The translations under genes were made by a program, and so were the position numbers. Shown here piece by piece: positions 1-5,296 of a stretch of DNA of 5,437 nt; the stretch's first letter is position 1, and each line of letters begins with the position of its first letter. The notes beneath the pieces are model-generated. The model did no database searches. It was not told where the DNA came from and saw only the letters and a list, made by a program, of their open reading frames with translations. The DNA comes from JADFRG01 sp048054495 (GTDB lineage: Bacteria; Chloroflexota; Anaerolineae; Anaerolineales; E44-bin32). The DNA is taken from contig JBGMQN010000043.1 in NCBI GenBank assembly GCA_048054495.1, positions 1 through 5,437 on the forward strand. The letters are read 5' to 3'.

Positions 1-122
1 TGGCCGAATTGAGGTATTCGCAAGCTATCCGTAGTACTTCGGTGAGGCGATCATTTGCCTAGTTCTCAATCAGACCTTATCCCGCCGGGTGTAAGCGTTG
101 GGCCGGTGGGCTAGATCGAGGC
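1..122. other. Leader region upstream of the first lipoprotein gene
   Basis: I see no complete gene here. The first twelve bases can be read as W-P-N followed by TGA (10-12), so the window may open on the last codons of an upstream rightward gene, but twelve bases cannot prove this. A weak sigma70-like pair, TTGAGG (9-14) and TAGTAC (32-37) with 17 bp between, is possible but poorly matched. A GAGG tetramer (118-121) lies only one base before the GTG at 123, which is too close for a normal ribosome binding site, so translation of the next gene may be weak or leaderless-like. Confidence 0.4.
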
Positions 123-1532
123 GTGCCGATTAAGACGACTACTAAGCGAACAGTGACAAGAATTCCGATCCTGGCGCTCATAGCACTGTCTTTGGTTGTG
201 GTGGGCTGCAGACCCGAGGCGAAGGTGCAGACGGCGCCCAGCGTGCCTCGAGTAGAGTCGGGAGGCGAGGGGACCTTGATGCCGGGACCGAAGATCACCG
301 ATTCGCCAGGTCCTCGCGCGACCTCGACTGAAGCTGGACCCCCTTTCTCTGGCTTTACATACCAGCAACCAGACGGCAACCGCCTCGTTACTGGAAAGGG
401 GCAGTTGCCTGACATCGAGCCTCTGGACATCGCGCTGAATGGACTACCGTTGTGGCTGGTCGCGGCGCCTTTGGGAGAGGGAAGCATCTGGGTGGCGATC
501 CTGGATGACGGCCGTGCTGAGGCGTTTTATGTCACAGGAAAAACTGTGGAGACCATGGCTGTCGAACCGCCCAGGTTGTCTCCAGGGATGCCCCCCATGC
601 TCATCGTGGAAGATGGTATTCCGGCGCTGCTGATAAGTGAAGATCCCGAAGCATCCGCCTTGACCCACGCTGTCAGATTGGCACCTCCCGCGGGATCCTT
701 GGCCTACATAACCAGTGCGGGCGACCTGGCAATTGAGAAGAATGAAGAAGTAGTTCAGCTCGCGGTGAATGCCTTGCCGGACGCGCGTTTGCTGATGGAC
801 GAGTCTGGGCGATTGCTACTGTTGTCGGATCCAACAACCCGGTACGGGCATGGCGTGCTTGGAGATGAATTTGAAGCTGCGAGTATCACTCTGGTGGAAA
901 CTTCGCCATCTGCGCGCGTTTCCCTTCGGTTGGAGATCGAACTACCGAAGGTCATCGAGGGAATTGCTCCCATTTGGGCCGATTTAGATGGGGATGGCAC
1001 GCGAGAAATTATCGTTACAGAGAGCGACGCGAATCAGGGAGCTCAAATCGTGGCCTATGATCAGCAGGGGAAACGCGTGGCTGCCGGCCCGGCCATCGGG
1101 GCCGGATCTCGATGGCGTCACCAGCTGGCGGTTGCGCCTTTCGGACCGAACGCAGAGCTAGAGTTGGCCAGCGTGCTCACCCCGCACATCGGCGGCGTCG
1201 TGGAGTTCTACCAGATGCGCGGCGACAAGCTGGAGATCGTGGCCCAAGTACCCGGATACAGCTCACATGCCATCGGATCCCCAAATCTTGACATGGGGCT
1301 CGCCGGCGACCTGGATGGTGATGGACGGATCGAGCTGCTGGTGCCAGACCAGGCGCAGGAAGTTCTAGGAGCGATCCGCCGTAACAGCGAAGGGGCTGAG
1401 ACAGTGTGGTCGATCCCAATAGGGGGGAGACTGAGCTCTAATCTTGCGGCAGTAGCCTTCCCAAATGGGGATCTGGCTGTCGGCGTAGGTCGCGAGGACG
1501 GTGTCCTGAGGCTCTGGCTTCCAACGAATTAG
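123..1532 (+). CDS. Predicted VCBS/FG-GAP-like lipoprotein
   Basis: Encodes 469 residues. The N-terminus has basic residues (K4, K8, R9, R13), a hydrophobic stretch (about 14-28) and a lipobox ending V-V-G-C, so C29 is the likely lipidated residue and the protein probably sits on the outer face of the membrane. Residues 30-75 form a Pro/Gly/Ser-rich linker. The rest reads as repeated short beta strands, as in a propeller. Two Ca-loop motifs, DLDGDGTRE (D287/D289/D291/E295) and DLDGDGRIE (D396/D398/D400/E404), are each followed by a hydrophobic strand, the usual FG-GAP/VCBS pattern. The block around 331-360 (RHQLAVAPFGP, then TPHIGGVVEFY) resembles Anaerolineae VCBS-repeat proteins from memory. 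GTG at 123 is chosen because it is the only start giving a full n-region; the frame has no earlier start after position 69. GTG at 153 is an alternative that keeps the lipobox. No catalytic motif is visible. Binding or adhesion is a guess. Confidence 0.85.
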   Translation: MPIKTTTKRTVTRIPILALIALSLVVVGCRPEAKVQTAPSVPRVESGGEGTLMPGPKITDSPGPRATSTEAGPPFSGFTYQQPDGNRLVTGKGQLPDIEPLDIALNGLPLWLVAAPLGEGSIWVAILDDGRAEAFYVTGKTVETMAVEPPRLSPGMPPMLIVEDGIPALLISEDPEASALTHAVRLAPPAGSLAYITSAGDLAIEKNEEVVQLAVNALPDARLLMDESGRLLLLSDPTTRYGHGVLGDEFEAASITLVETSPSARVSLRLEIELPKVIEGIAPIWADLDGDGTREIIVTESDANQGAQIVAYDQQGKRVAAGPAIGAGSRWRHQLAVAPFGPNAELELASVLTPHIGGVVEFYQMRGDKLEIVAQVPGYSSHAIGSPNLDMGLAGDLDGDGRIELLVPDQAQEVLGAIRRNSEGAETVWSIPIGGRLSSNLAAVAFPNGDLAVGVGREDGVLRLWLPTN

Positions 1533-1560
1533 CGTCTGGCTGAGTACAGGCTCGAGGAAA

Positions 1561-1604
1561 TAGCAGGATGAATCGGCTAATCTGGCATCAGCGCCAGCCT
1601 GCTA
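1561..1604. terminator. Candidate bidirectional terminator between convergent genes
   Basis: A nested dyad fills the end of the 69-bp gap between the convergent genes. TAGCAGG (1561-1567) is the exact reverse complement of CCTGCTA (1598-1604), and inside it CTGGC (1582-1586) pairs with GCCAG (1593-1597) around a 6-nt loop. The right arms are contiguous, so a 12-bp stem with a 14-nt bulge on one side is possible. An alternative pairing uses GGCT (1575-1578) with AGCC (1596-1599). The right arm includes the TAG stop of the leftward phosphoesterase gene. There is no T-tract on either side, so a classical intrinsic terminator is not shown; position is the main support. Confidence 0.35.
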
Positions 1605-2777
1605 CGCGACAAGTTCTTCGATCGGTCGTTCCAACGTCAGCAGATCAGGCTCGTGGTCGATGATCTCGCCATGGGCGCCTTGCTCCGTACTGACCCACCT
1701 TTCCGTCAGCAGCACCTTACCCGTTTCATCGCGGTAGCTGATCACCAACGCCGCGTTCTCGAATTCCAGAAAGGCGAATCCGTTATAGCCGACCTCGGTT
1801 CCGTCGACGCTGCCGGAAGTGCGTCGATCGTGGGCCACCAGATTTCGATCCCGCCTGATTGGTGAATGGATATCCTCAATGGGCATGCCCCCATGGCCTA
1901 TACATCGGGCGCGGACACGAGGACCTTTTGGATGGGCCTGATATTCTCCGTAGGTCGCAAGTCGATGCTCGTGGCCCCAAAACCAGAGCAAATACCTCGG
2001 ATCATTTCCCAGTTCACTCCCGAATCGTTTGTACTCGAGATCGAAACTGCTGAAACATTGGTGATGTGACAGCAGAATGATCGGCCTGGAATCGTCCGAG
2101 CCCAGAATGTTTTCTTTGAGCCACTGCTTATTGTGTGCATGCAGATGGATCCACCACGGAATCAGCTCAAGCACTGGAATCAACCGGGATGAATAACCGC
2201 TATCAAGCGCCACGACGCGCCAATGTTCATTTTCAAGACAAAAGAAGCTGGCTTCTTGCCCAAAATGCTTCTTGATCGAGTTAAAGTAAGCGTGGCCGCC
2301 CGAATACATCTCGTGGTTGCCGTTTAGCGCATAGCTCGGCAAGGCGGTGATTTCCTCCGTTCGGCGTAAGGAGCCTCTTGGCCAATCATCTTCCCCCACG
2401 AAGTATTCGTTGAATTCCTCCTGCTTACCGGTGAAATAGACATCCCCCAAGTGGATCGTAATATCCGGCTCCAGCTCCTTCATCTCATGCCTGACGCGGT
2501 AGGCACTAATGGTGCCGCTCCCCCAATCTCCGGCGAGACCGATCTTGACGGAATTCGGCATGACATGAATTCCGGCGCGGGGATTTGATAGGTCGTACTC
2601 TGGGAACGGGTGCTTGCCCCTGAGAACCGTCGCGAGGTAGTCGGCCAGCCATATCAAGAAGGATGCCTTCAAGAGATCGCCCTTGTAGCGGACGTTGTGC
2701 GTCAGCTGCAGTGAGCGAGCACAATCACGGGGCATCTTGAGCATTTCAGCCATGCTGCGCTTTTCCTGAATTTCCAT
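1602..2777 (-). CDS. Metallophosphoesterase, purple-acid-phosphatase-like motifs
   Basis: Encodes 391 residues of the calcineurin-like phosphoesterase superfamily, which uses two metal ions to hydrolyse phosphomono- or diesters. All five metal-site blocks are present in order: GDWG (D84), GDVYFTG (D112), GNHE (N154, H155), SHH (H238/H239) and GHEH (H269, H271). Motif I is GDxG, as in purple acid phosphatases, and not the DxH of most bacterial relatives. Motif II lacks one residue compared with the GDxxY form. The N-terminal 75 residues are an extra, mostly helical segment with no signal peptide, so a cytoplasmic location is likely. The C-terminus (about 330-362) looks like beta strands. ATG at 2777 is chosen because AGAGG lies 4 nt before it and GGAGGTG a little further out. 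An ATG at 2816 would add 13 residues but has no ribosome site and lies by a hairpin. It converges on the upstream lipoprotein gene and diverges from the SH3 lipoprotein gene. Substrate is unknown. Confidence 0.88.
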   Translation of the reverse strand: MEIQEKRSMAEMLKMPRDCARSLQLTHNVRYKGDLLKASFLIWLADYLATVLRGKHPFPEYDLSNPRAGIHVMPNSVKIGLAGDWGSGTISAYRVRHEMKELEPDITIHLGDVYFTGKQEEFNEYFVGEDDWPRGSLRRTEEITALPSYALNGNHEMYSGGHAYFNSIKKHFGQEASFFCLENEHWRVVALDSGYSSRLIPVLELIPWWIHLHAHNKQWLKENILGSDDSRPIILLSHHQCFSSFDLEYKRFGSELGNDPRYLLWFWGHEHRLATYGEYQAHPKGPRVRARCIGHGGMPIEDIHSPIRRDRNLVAHDRRTSGSVDGTEVGYNGFAFLEFENAALVISYRDETGKVLLTERWVSTEQGAHGEIIDHEPDLLTLERPIEELVA

Positions 2778-2780
2778 TGG

Positions 2781-2797
2781 GCCTCTTTCACCTCCGC
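2781..2797 (-). promoter_or_regulatory. Ribosome binding region deciding the phosphoesterase start
   Basis: On the minus strand the purine-rich run reads GGAGGTGAAAGAGG and then CCCA before ATG (2777-2775). AGAGG is 4 nt from the start codon and GGAGGTG about 11 nt. Either could serve, and neither fits the in-frame ATG at 2816. The outer GG of GGAGGTG belongs to the 3' arm of the adjacent hairpin, so folding could limit its use. Confidence 0.6.
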
Positions 2798-2813
2798 GCT
2801 CATTCGAGCGCGG
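2794..2813 (-). promoter_or_regulatory. Perfect 8-bp hairpin in the phosphoesterase leader
   Basis: CCGCGCTC (2794-2801) and GAGCGCGG (2806-2813) are exact reverse complements around the 4-nt loop ATTC. In the leftward transcript the hairpin lies immediately 5' of, and touches, the GGAGGTG element. Seven of eight pairs are G-C, so it should be very stable. It may protect the mRNA end or tune translation. No T-tract follows on the plus strand, so it is not a typical terminator for that direction. Function is inference. Confidence 0.5.
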
Positions 2814-2819
2814 CATCCA

Positions 2820-2867
2820 GGTTGTCGATGGCCATCCGATAGTAGCCCACGAGCAGAATCGACAACC
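2820..2867. repeat. 10-bp perfect inverted repeat with a 28-bp spacer
   Basis: GGTTGTCGAT (2820-2829) and ATCGACAACC (2858-2867) are exact reverse complements. They flank 28 bp upstream of the phosphoesterase gene. They could form a stem in its 5' leader just before the stable 8-bp hairpin, or be paired binding sites for a regulator. The arms do not extend past 10 bp on either side. A chance occurrence in a window of this size is not excluded. Confidence 0.4.
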
Positions 2868-2874
2868 GAACCAA

Positions 2875-2884
2875 ACAGATCTGT
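2875..2884. promoter_or_regulatory. 10-bp palindrome, possible operator
   Basis: ACAGATCTGT is a perfect palindrome in the middle of the divergent intergenic region, about 98 bp from the phosphoesterase start and 134 bp from the TTG start of the SH3 lipoprotein. A central position between two divergent genes suits a dimeric repressor or activator, but no regulator gene lies nearby and no second copy was found in this window. Confidence 0.25.
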
Positions 2885-2957
2885 AGATTTGATGATGATA
2901 ACATTGCGCGTTCAGCTGTTAGATTGATCGGTGGGCGGTTATCTTGAGCCGTAAACC

Positions 2958-2987
2958 TTGACCGGGCGCCGCGCACGCACTTAGAAT
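2958..2987 (+). promoter_or_regulatory. Sigma70-type promoter for the SH3-like lipoprotein gene
   Basis: TTGACC (2958-2963) matches the -35 consensus at five of six bases, and TAGAAT (2982-2987) matches the -10 consensus at five of six. The spacer is 18 bp. The predicted start of transcription is near 2994, about 25 nt before the TTG start codon, leaving a short leader. This is the best promoter match I see in the window; it is a consensus match only. Confidence 0.5.
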
Positions 2988-3017
2988 GCCGTGTTCCCGA
3001 GTGTTGAGTGATGTCTA

Positions 3018-3887
3018 TTGCTATCAGATAGCACGATCAAGCGAGGCCGATGGACATTTCTGGTCTTAGCATTACTTCTTGGAGCCTGCAGTTCGGTCGA
3101 GAGCCCAGCAGAGGAGAAGACCGTTGCCGAAACCCCAATTCTTGAGCGTACGGTAGCTGCGCAGGTGCAGATGACAGTTTCGGCGATTGCTGCGGAGTCG
3201 ACCGAGCCAGTCCCGACGCCGACAGCGAGTCCCACCCTCCCGCCGACAGCAACTCAAACCTCCACTCCTGAACCCGTGTACGTCAGTGTTTCCGCCCCCA
3301 CCAATTGTCGAATTGGACCCGGAGTGCGGTATGAAAGGTCCGGTACGCTGCTCATCGAGGCCACCGCCCAAGTCATTGCAAAGAGCTCAGATCCGAATTT
3401 TTGGTACATCTCAAATCCGGACCGCCCCGGCGAATACTGTTGGCTGTGGGGGAAATACGCGAGTGTGGCTGGAGAGGAGGAGGTGCTGCCTGTATATACA
3501 CCCCCTCCCAGCCCGACACCGAGTCCCGCCTTCAATATGAGTCTGGAAAGCTTTTGGAGCTGTGGGGAGACCGACTACGTCGTCTTCAAGATTCATAATC
3601 CAACAGAGATTACCTACATGACTGCCCAGCTGCATCTGATTGACCTCGATACATCGAAAAATCTCTATGGGCCCGAGCTGGAGCGTTATCCATTTGCGCC
3701 CGGTCCCCGCGATTGTCCTCCGGGGCACGAGAACGAAATCTACCCCGATCGCGTCGCCTATATCTATGTACCCCTAAAGGGTGCGGAGAGCGGCAACGGA
3801 ATGCGTGCGGTCATCATGGTTTGCACAGAGGACTACCTGGGTGGAGATTGTTGGGTTCAAGCGCTGGATTTCAAGATGCCTGGCTAG
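3018..3887 (+). CDS. SH3-like domain lipoprotein with C-terminal Cys-containing domain
   Basis: Encodes 289 residues. Basic residues K8, R9 and R11 precede a hydrophobic core (13-22) and the lipobox L-L-G-A-C, so C24 is probably lipidated and the protein exposed outside the membrane. Order after that: a short helical stretch (about 33-60), a Thr/Pro/Ser linker (62-86), an SH3b-like domain (about 87-152) with NCRIGPG and CWLWGKYA, a proline linker (160-170), and a C-terminal beta-rich domain (172-286). C97/C141 and C182/C233/C269/C278 could form three disulfides outside the cell. The SH3-plus-PT-linker design is common in Anaerolineae lipoproteins; such domains usually bind cell wall or other ligands, and no enzyme motif is seen. 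TTG at 3018 is the only usable start because a TGA lies in frame at 3009-3011 and no other start precedes the signal peptide. The ribosome site is weak (GAG, 9 nt upstream). The TAG stop is followed by a further in-frame open stretch. Confidence 0.83.
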   Translation: MLSDSTIKRGRWTFLVLALLLGACSSVESPAEEKTVAETPILERTVAAQVQMTVSAIAAESTEPVPTPTASPTLPPTATQTSTPEPVYVSVSAPTNCRIGPGVRYERSGTLLIEATAQVIAKSSDPNFWYISNPDRPGEYCWLWGKYASVAGEEEVLPVYTPPPSPTPSPAFNMSLESFWSCGETDYVVFKIHNPTEITYMTAQLHLIDLDTSKNLYGPELERYPFAPGPRDCPPGHENEIYPDRVAYIYVPLKGAESGNGMRAVIMVCTEDYLGGDCWVQALDFKMPG

Positions 3888-4079
3888 GCCTGGGCGTTCT
3901 GCCCCGAATTCCAGGCCACGTGCAAGGGAGACGACCTTTCGCTGCGCGTGAATGGGGAACTTCTCGCCTCGGTCAAAGATACGCAGTACAAGTCAGGGGA
4001 TATCGGACTCACAGCCACTTCCTACGAGGAAGCAAGCACCGAAATCCGCTTCGACAATATCGTAGTTACGCGTCCATAA
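3888..4079 (+). pseudogene. Remnant of a LamG/3-keto-disaccharide-hydrolase-like domain
   Basis: Directly after the TAG stop of the SH3-like lipoprotein gene, the same frame stays open for 63 codons and ends at TAA (4077-4079). From about codon 9 it reads like the last strands of a concanavalin-like jelly-roll domain (LamG or DUF1080/3-keto-disaccharide hydrolase type): ATCKGDDLSLRVNG, then SGDIGL, then IRFDNIVVTRP. From recall, the pattern 'L-x-V-N-G ... D-x-x-x-x-S-G-D-x-G-L ... F-D-N-x-V-V-x-x-P' closes this domain in many Chloroflexota lipoproteins. The first eight codons do not fit, which suggests a deletion joint near 3890-3911. There is no start codon, ribosome site or N-terminal half, so it is probably the 3' tail of a deleted neighbour. 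The alternative is that it was once, or by readthrough still is, a C-terminal part of the lipoprotein. Confidence 0.6.
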
Positions 4080-4107
4080 ATCCATCGCTCGCGGCAGACA
4101 GGCTCAG

Positions 4108-4129
4108 AACCGGCCGGCCCTCGCCGGTT
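4108..4129 (+). terminator. GC-rich hairpin, possible terminator
   Basis: AACCGGC (4108-4114) pairs exactly with GCCGGTT (4123-4129) around an 8-nt loop, about 30 bp after the TAA of the domain remnant. A second small stem, ATGCG (4132-4136) with CGCAT (4143-4147), follows. No T-run follows, so this is a candidate end signal for the rightward transcript by position and stem only. Confidence 0.35.
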
Positions 4130-4280
4130 GAATGCGAGATTCCGCATGGATCAATAGAACGATTAGCTGGGCCACGGATTACGGGTTTGTATGAACGTAA
4201 TCTATCACCCTGACCGATGGGAGCGAGGGCGATTAGACTCCCAACGGCTACTTGCGAATACAATCTTGATTAGTGAATCA

Positions 4281-4287
4281 GAGAAGG
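4281..4287 (+). promoter_or_regulatory. Ribosome binding site of the pirin gene
   Basis: The purine run GAGAAGG ends 5 nt before the ATG at 4293. It supports that start over the in-frame ATG at 4191, and the resulting protein begins where pirins normally begin. Confidence 0.6.
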
Positions 4288-4292
4288 CTGAG

Positions 4293-5153
4293 ATGACCCA
4301 GGTTCCCAGAGCTGTTGAGCAAGTGATCGAGCCGCAAATGGTGATTGAAGGCGCCGGTGTGCTGCTGCGCCGCTCTTTCGGGCCCAGCAGGGAGAATCCT
4401 TTCGATCCATTCTTGCTGTTTGACCACTTTGCCTTTAACGATCCCATCGAGGGACCCTTGGTCGGCTTTCCCATGCATCCGCACCGGGGGATCGAGACCG
4501 TCACTTACATGCTGGAAGGCAACACCCGCCATCGTGACAGTCTAGGGAATATGGGTGTCATCGGCCCGGGCGATGTGCAATGGATGACGAGCGGGCGCGG
4601 CATAATGCATGAGGAGATGCCTAAGCGCGGACCGGAAGGCACGGTTTACGGTTTTCAATTGTGGGTCAATCTTCCCGCGGCAGAGAAGATGGGATCGCCA
4701 CGCTACCAAGAGGTGAGCTCAGAGACGATTCCGACCGCAGGGGAGAACGGCGCAAAAGCGAGGGTAGTGGCGGGGCAATATGCCGGCGTATCCGGACCCG
4801 TTACGGAAATTGCCGCACAGCCGCAATATATGGATGTGACGTTGAAGGCAGGAGAGGAATTCTCGCTGGCGGTGCCGAACGGCCACACCGTAGTTGCGTA
4901 TGTCTTCGAGGGGAAAGGTCTCTTCGGAGATGGTTTGGATCAAACAGTTGAGGCTGTCCGAATGCTCGTGTTTGGGGAGGGCGATCAGATCCTGGCTCGA
5001 GCGGCTCCGAACTCCCATGTCCGGTTCATGCTCATAGCCGGCGCGCCCTTTGGTGAACCGATTGTGCCCTACGGACCCTTTGTGATGAACACCGAAGCTG
5101 AAATCAAGCAGGCACTGACGGATCTGCGAAACGGTACTTTTGTGAAGAATTGA
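4293..5153 (+). CDS. Pirin family protein (bicupin)
   Basis: Encodes 286 residues, the usual length of a pirin (about 290). The N-terminal cupin carries the metal-site signature MHPHRGIET (H62, H64) and GRGIMHEE (H106, E108), which correspond to the three His and one Glu that hold iron in human pirin (His56, His58, His101, Glu103). Other family blocks are present: FDPFLLFDHF (37-46), GDVQWMTSG (93-101), FQLWVNLP (121-128) and, near the end, EPIVPYGPFVMNT (255-267). The second cupin (about 175-260) lacks an obvious metal site, as is usual. Bacterial pirins such as E. coli YhhW can show quercetin dioxygenase activity, and others interact with metabolic enzymes, so the true substrate here is unknown. 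No signal peptide is present; the location is cytoplasmic. The gene stands alone, with non-coding gaps on both sides. The ATG at 4293 is chosen on ribosome site and family length. Confidence 0.94.
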   Translation: MTQVPRAVEQVIEPQMVIEGAGVLLRRSFGPSRENPFDPFLLFDHFAFNDPIEGPLVGFPMHPHRGIETVTYMLEGNTRHRDSLGNMGVIGPGDVQWMTSGRGIMHEEMPKRGPEGTVYGFQLWVNLPAAEKMGSPRYQEVSSETIPTAGENGAKARVVAGQYAGVSGPVTEIAAQPQYMDVTLKAGEEFSLAVPNGHTVVAYVFEGKGLFGDGLDQTVEAVRMLVFGEGDQILARAAPNSHVRFMLIAGAPFGEPIVPYGPFVMNTEAEIKQALTDLRNGTFVKN

Positions 5154-5296
5154 GGTCGCTTCGCGCCCTGCAAGGTGGCTCTCGGTTATGAGCAGCGTTC
5201 CAAGAATTCCTAGAATTCTTCTATAGGTTGCTGACCACCTCGCGGCAATTCGTACTGCGAGATGACTGCGACGCGCGCCTCTGGATTACGCAACCA
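5154..5296. other. Intergenic region after the pirin gene
   Basis: No gene is supported in this 143-bp gap. It holds the perfect dyad at 5202-5220. A weak promoter-like hexamer, TTGCTG (5228-5233), has no good -10 partner. No clear terminator of the pirin gene is visible apart from that dyad, which is AT-rich and not followed by a T-run. Confidence 0.5.
5202..5220. repeat. Perfect 8-bp dyad, possible operator
   Basis: AAGAATTC (5202-5209) and GAATTCTT (5213-5220) are exact reverse complements around the 3-bp centre CTA. Because AGAATTC is itself nearly symmetric, the site also reads as two tandem 9-bp units. It lies 48 bp after the pirin stop and 77 bp before the next start codon, so it could be an operator for the downstream gene. 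The AT-rich stem and 3-nt loop make an RNA terminator less likely. Confidence 0.4.

Larger units (their letters stand above)
4080..4292. other. Non-coding gap before the pirin gene
   Basis: No gene is supported here. The frame of the pirin gene is open back to an ATG at 4191, but the 34 residues this would add do not resemble a pirin and have no ribosome site. Two hairpins lie in the left half (4108-4129 and 4132-4147). I see no well-matched promoter for the pirin gene; any sigma70-like hexamers around 4170-4215 are poor. Confidence 0.5.

Noticed and set aside
6..15. GAATTGAGGT occurs at 6-15 and again at 5147-5156
   Set aside because: A single 10-bp match at unrelated positions, in both cases spanning a possible AAT-TGA gene end; too short to be an attachment site or mobile-element boundary.
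77..487. 136-codon leftward frame opposite the first lipoprotein
   Set aside because: It runs antisense to a well-supported signal peptide and linker. Its Pro/Ser/Gly-rich product is typical of the complement of GC-rich coding DNA.
2778..2816. Longer start of the phosphoesterase at 2816
   Set aside because: No purine-rich site precedes it and its first codons lie in the stable hairpin; the ATG at 2777 has good ribosome sites.
3713..4213. A 166-codon rightward open frame bridging the end of the SH3-like lipoprotein and the gap before the pirin
   Set aside because: It overlaps the lipoprotein in another frame and has no ribosome site. Its product is Arg/Gly/Ser-rich and shapeless, as expected of a shadow frame, while the frame one step away reads as a recognisable domain tail.
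4191..4292. N-terminal extension of the pirin from the ATG at 4191
   Set aside because: The added 34 residues do not resemble a pirin and have no ribosome site, whereas the ATG at 4293 has GAGAAGG at proper spacing and gives the usual family length.
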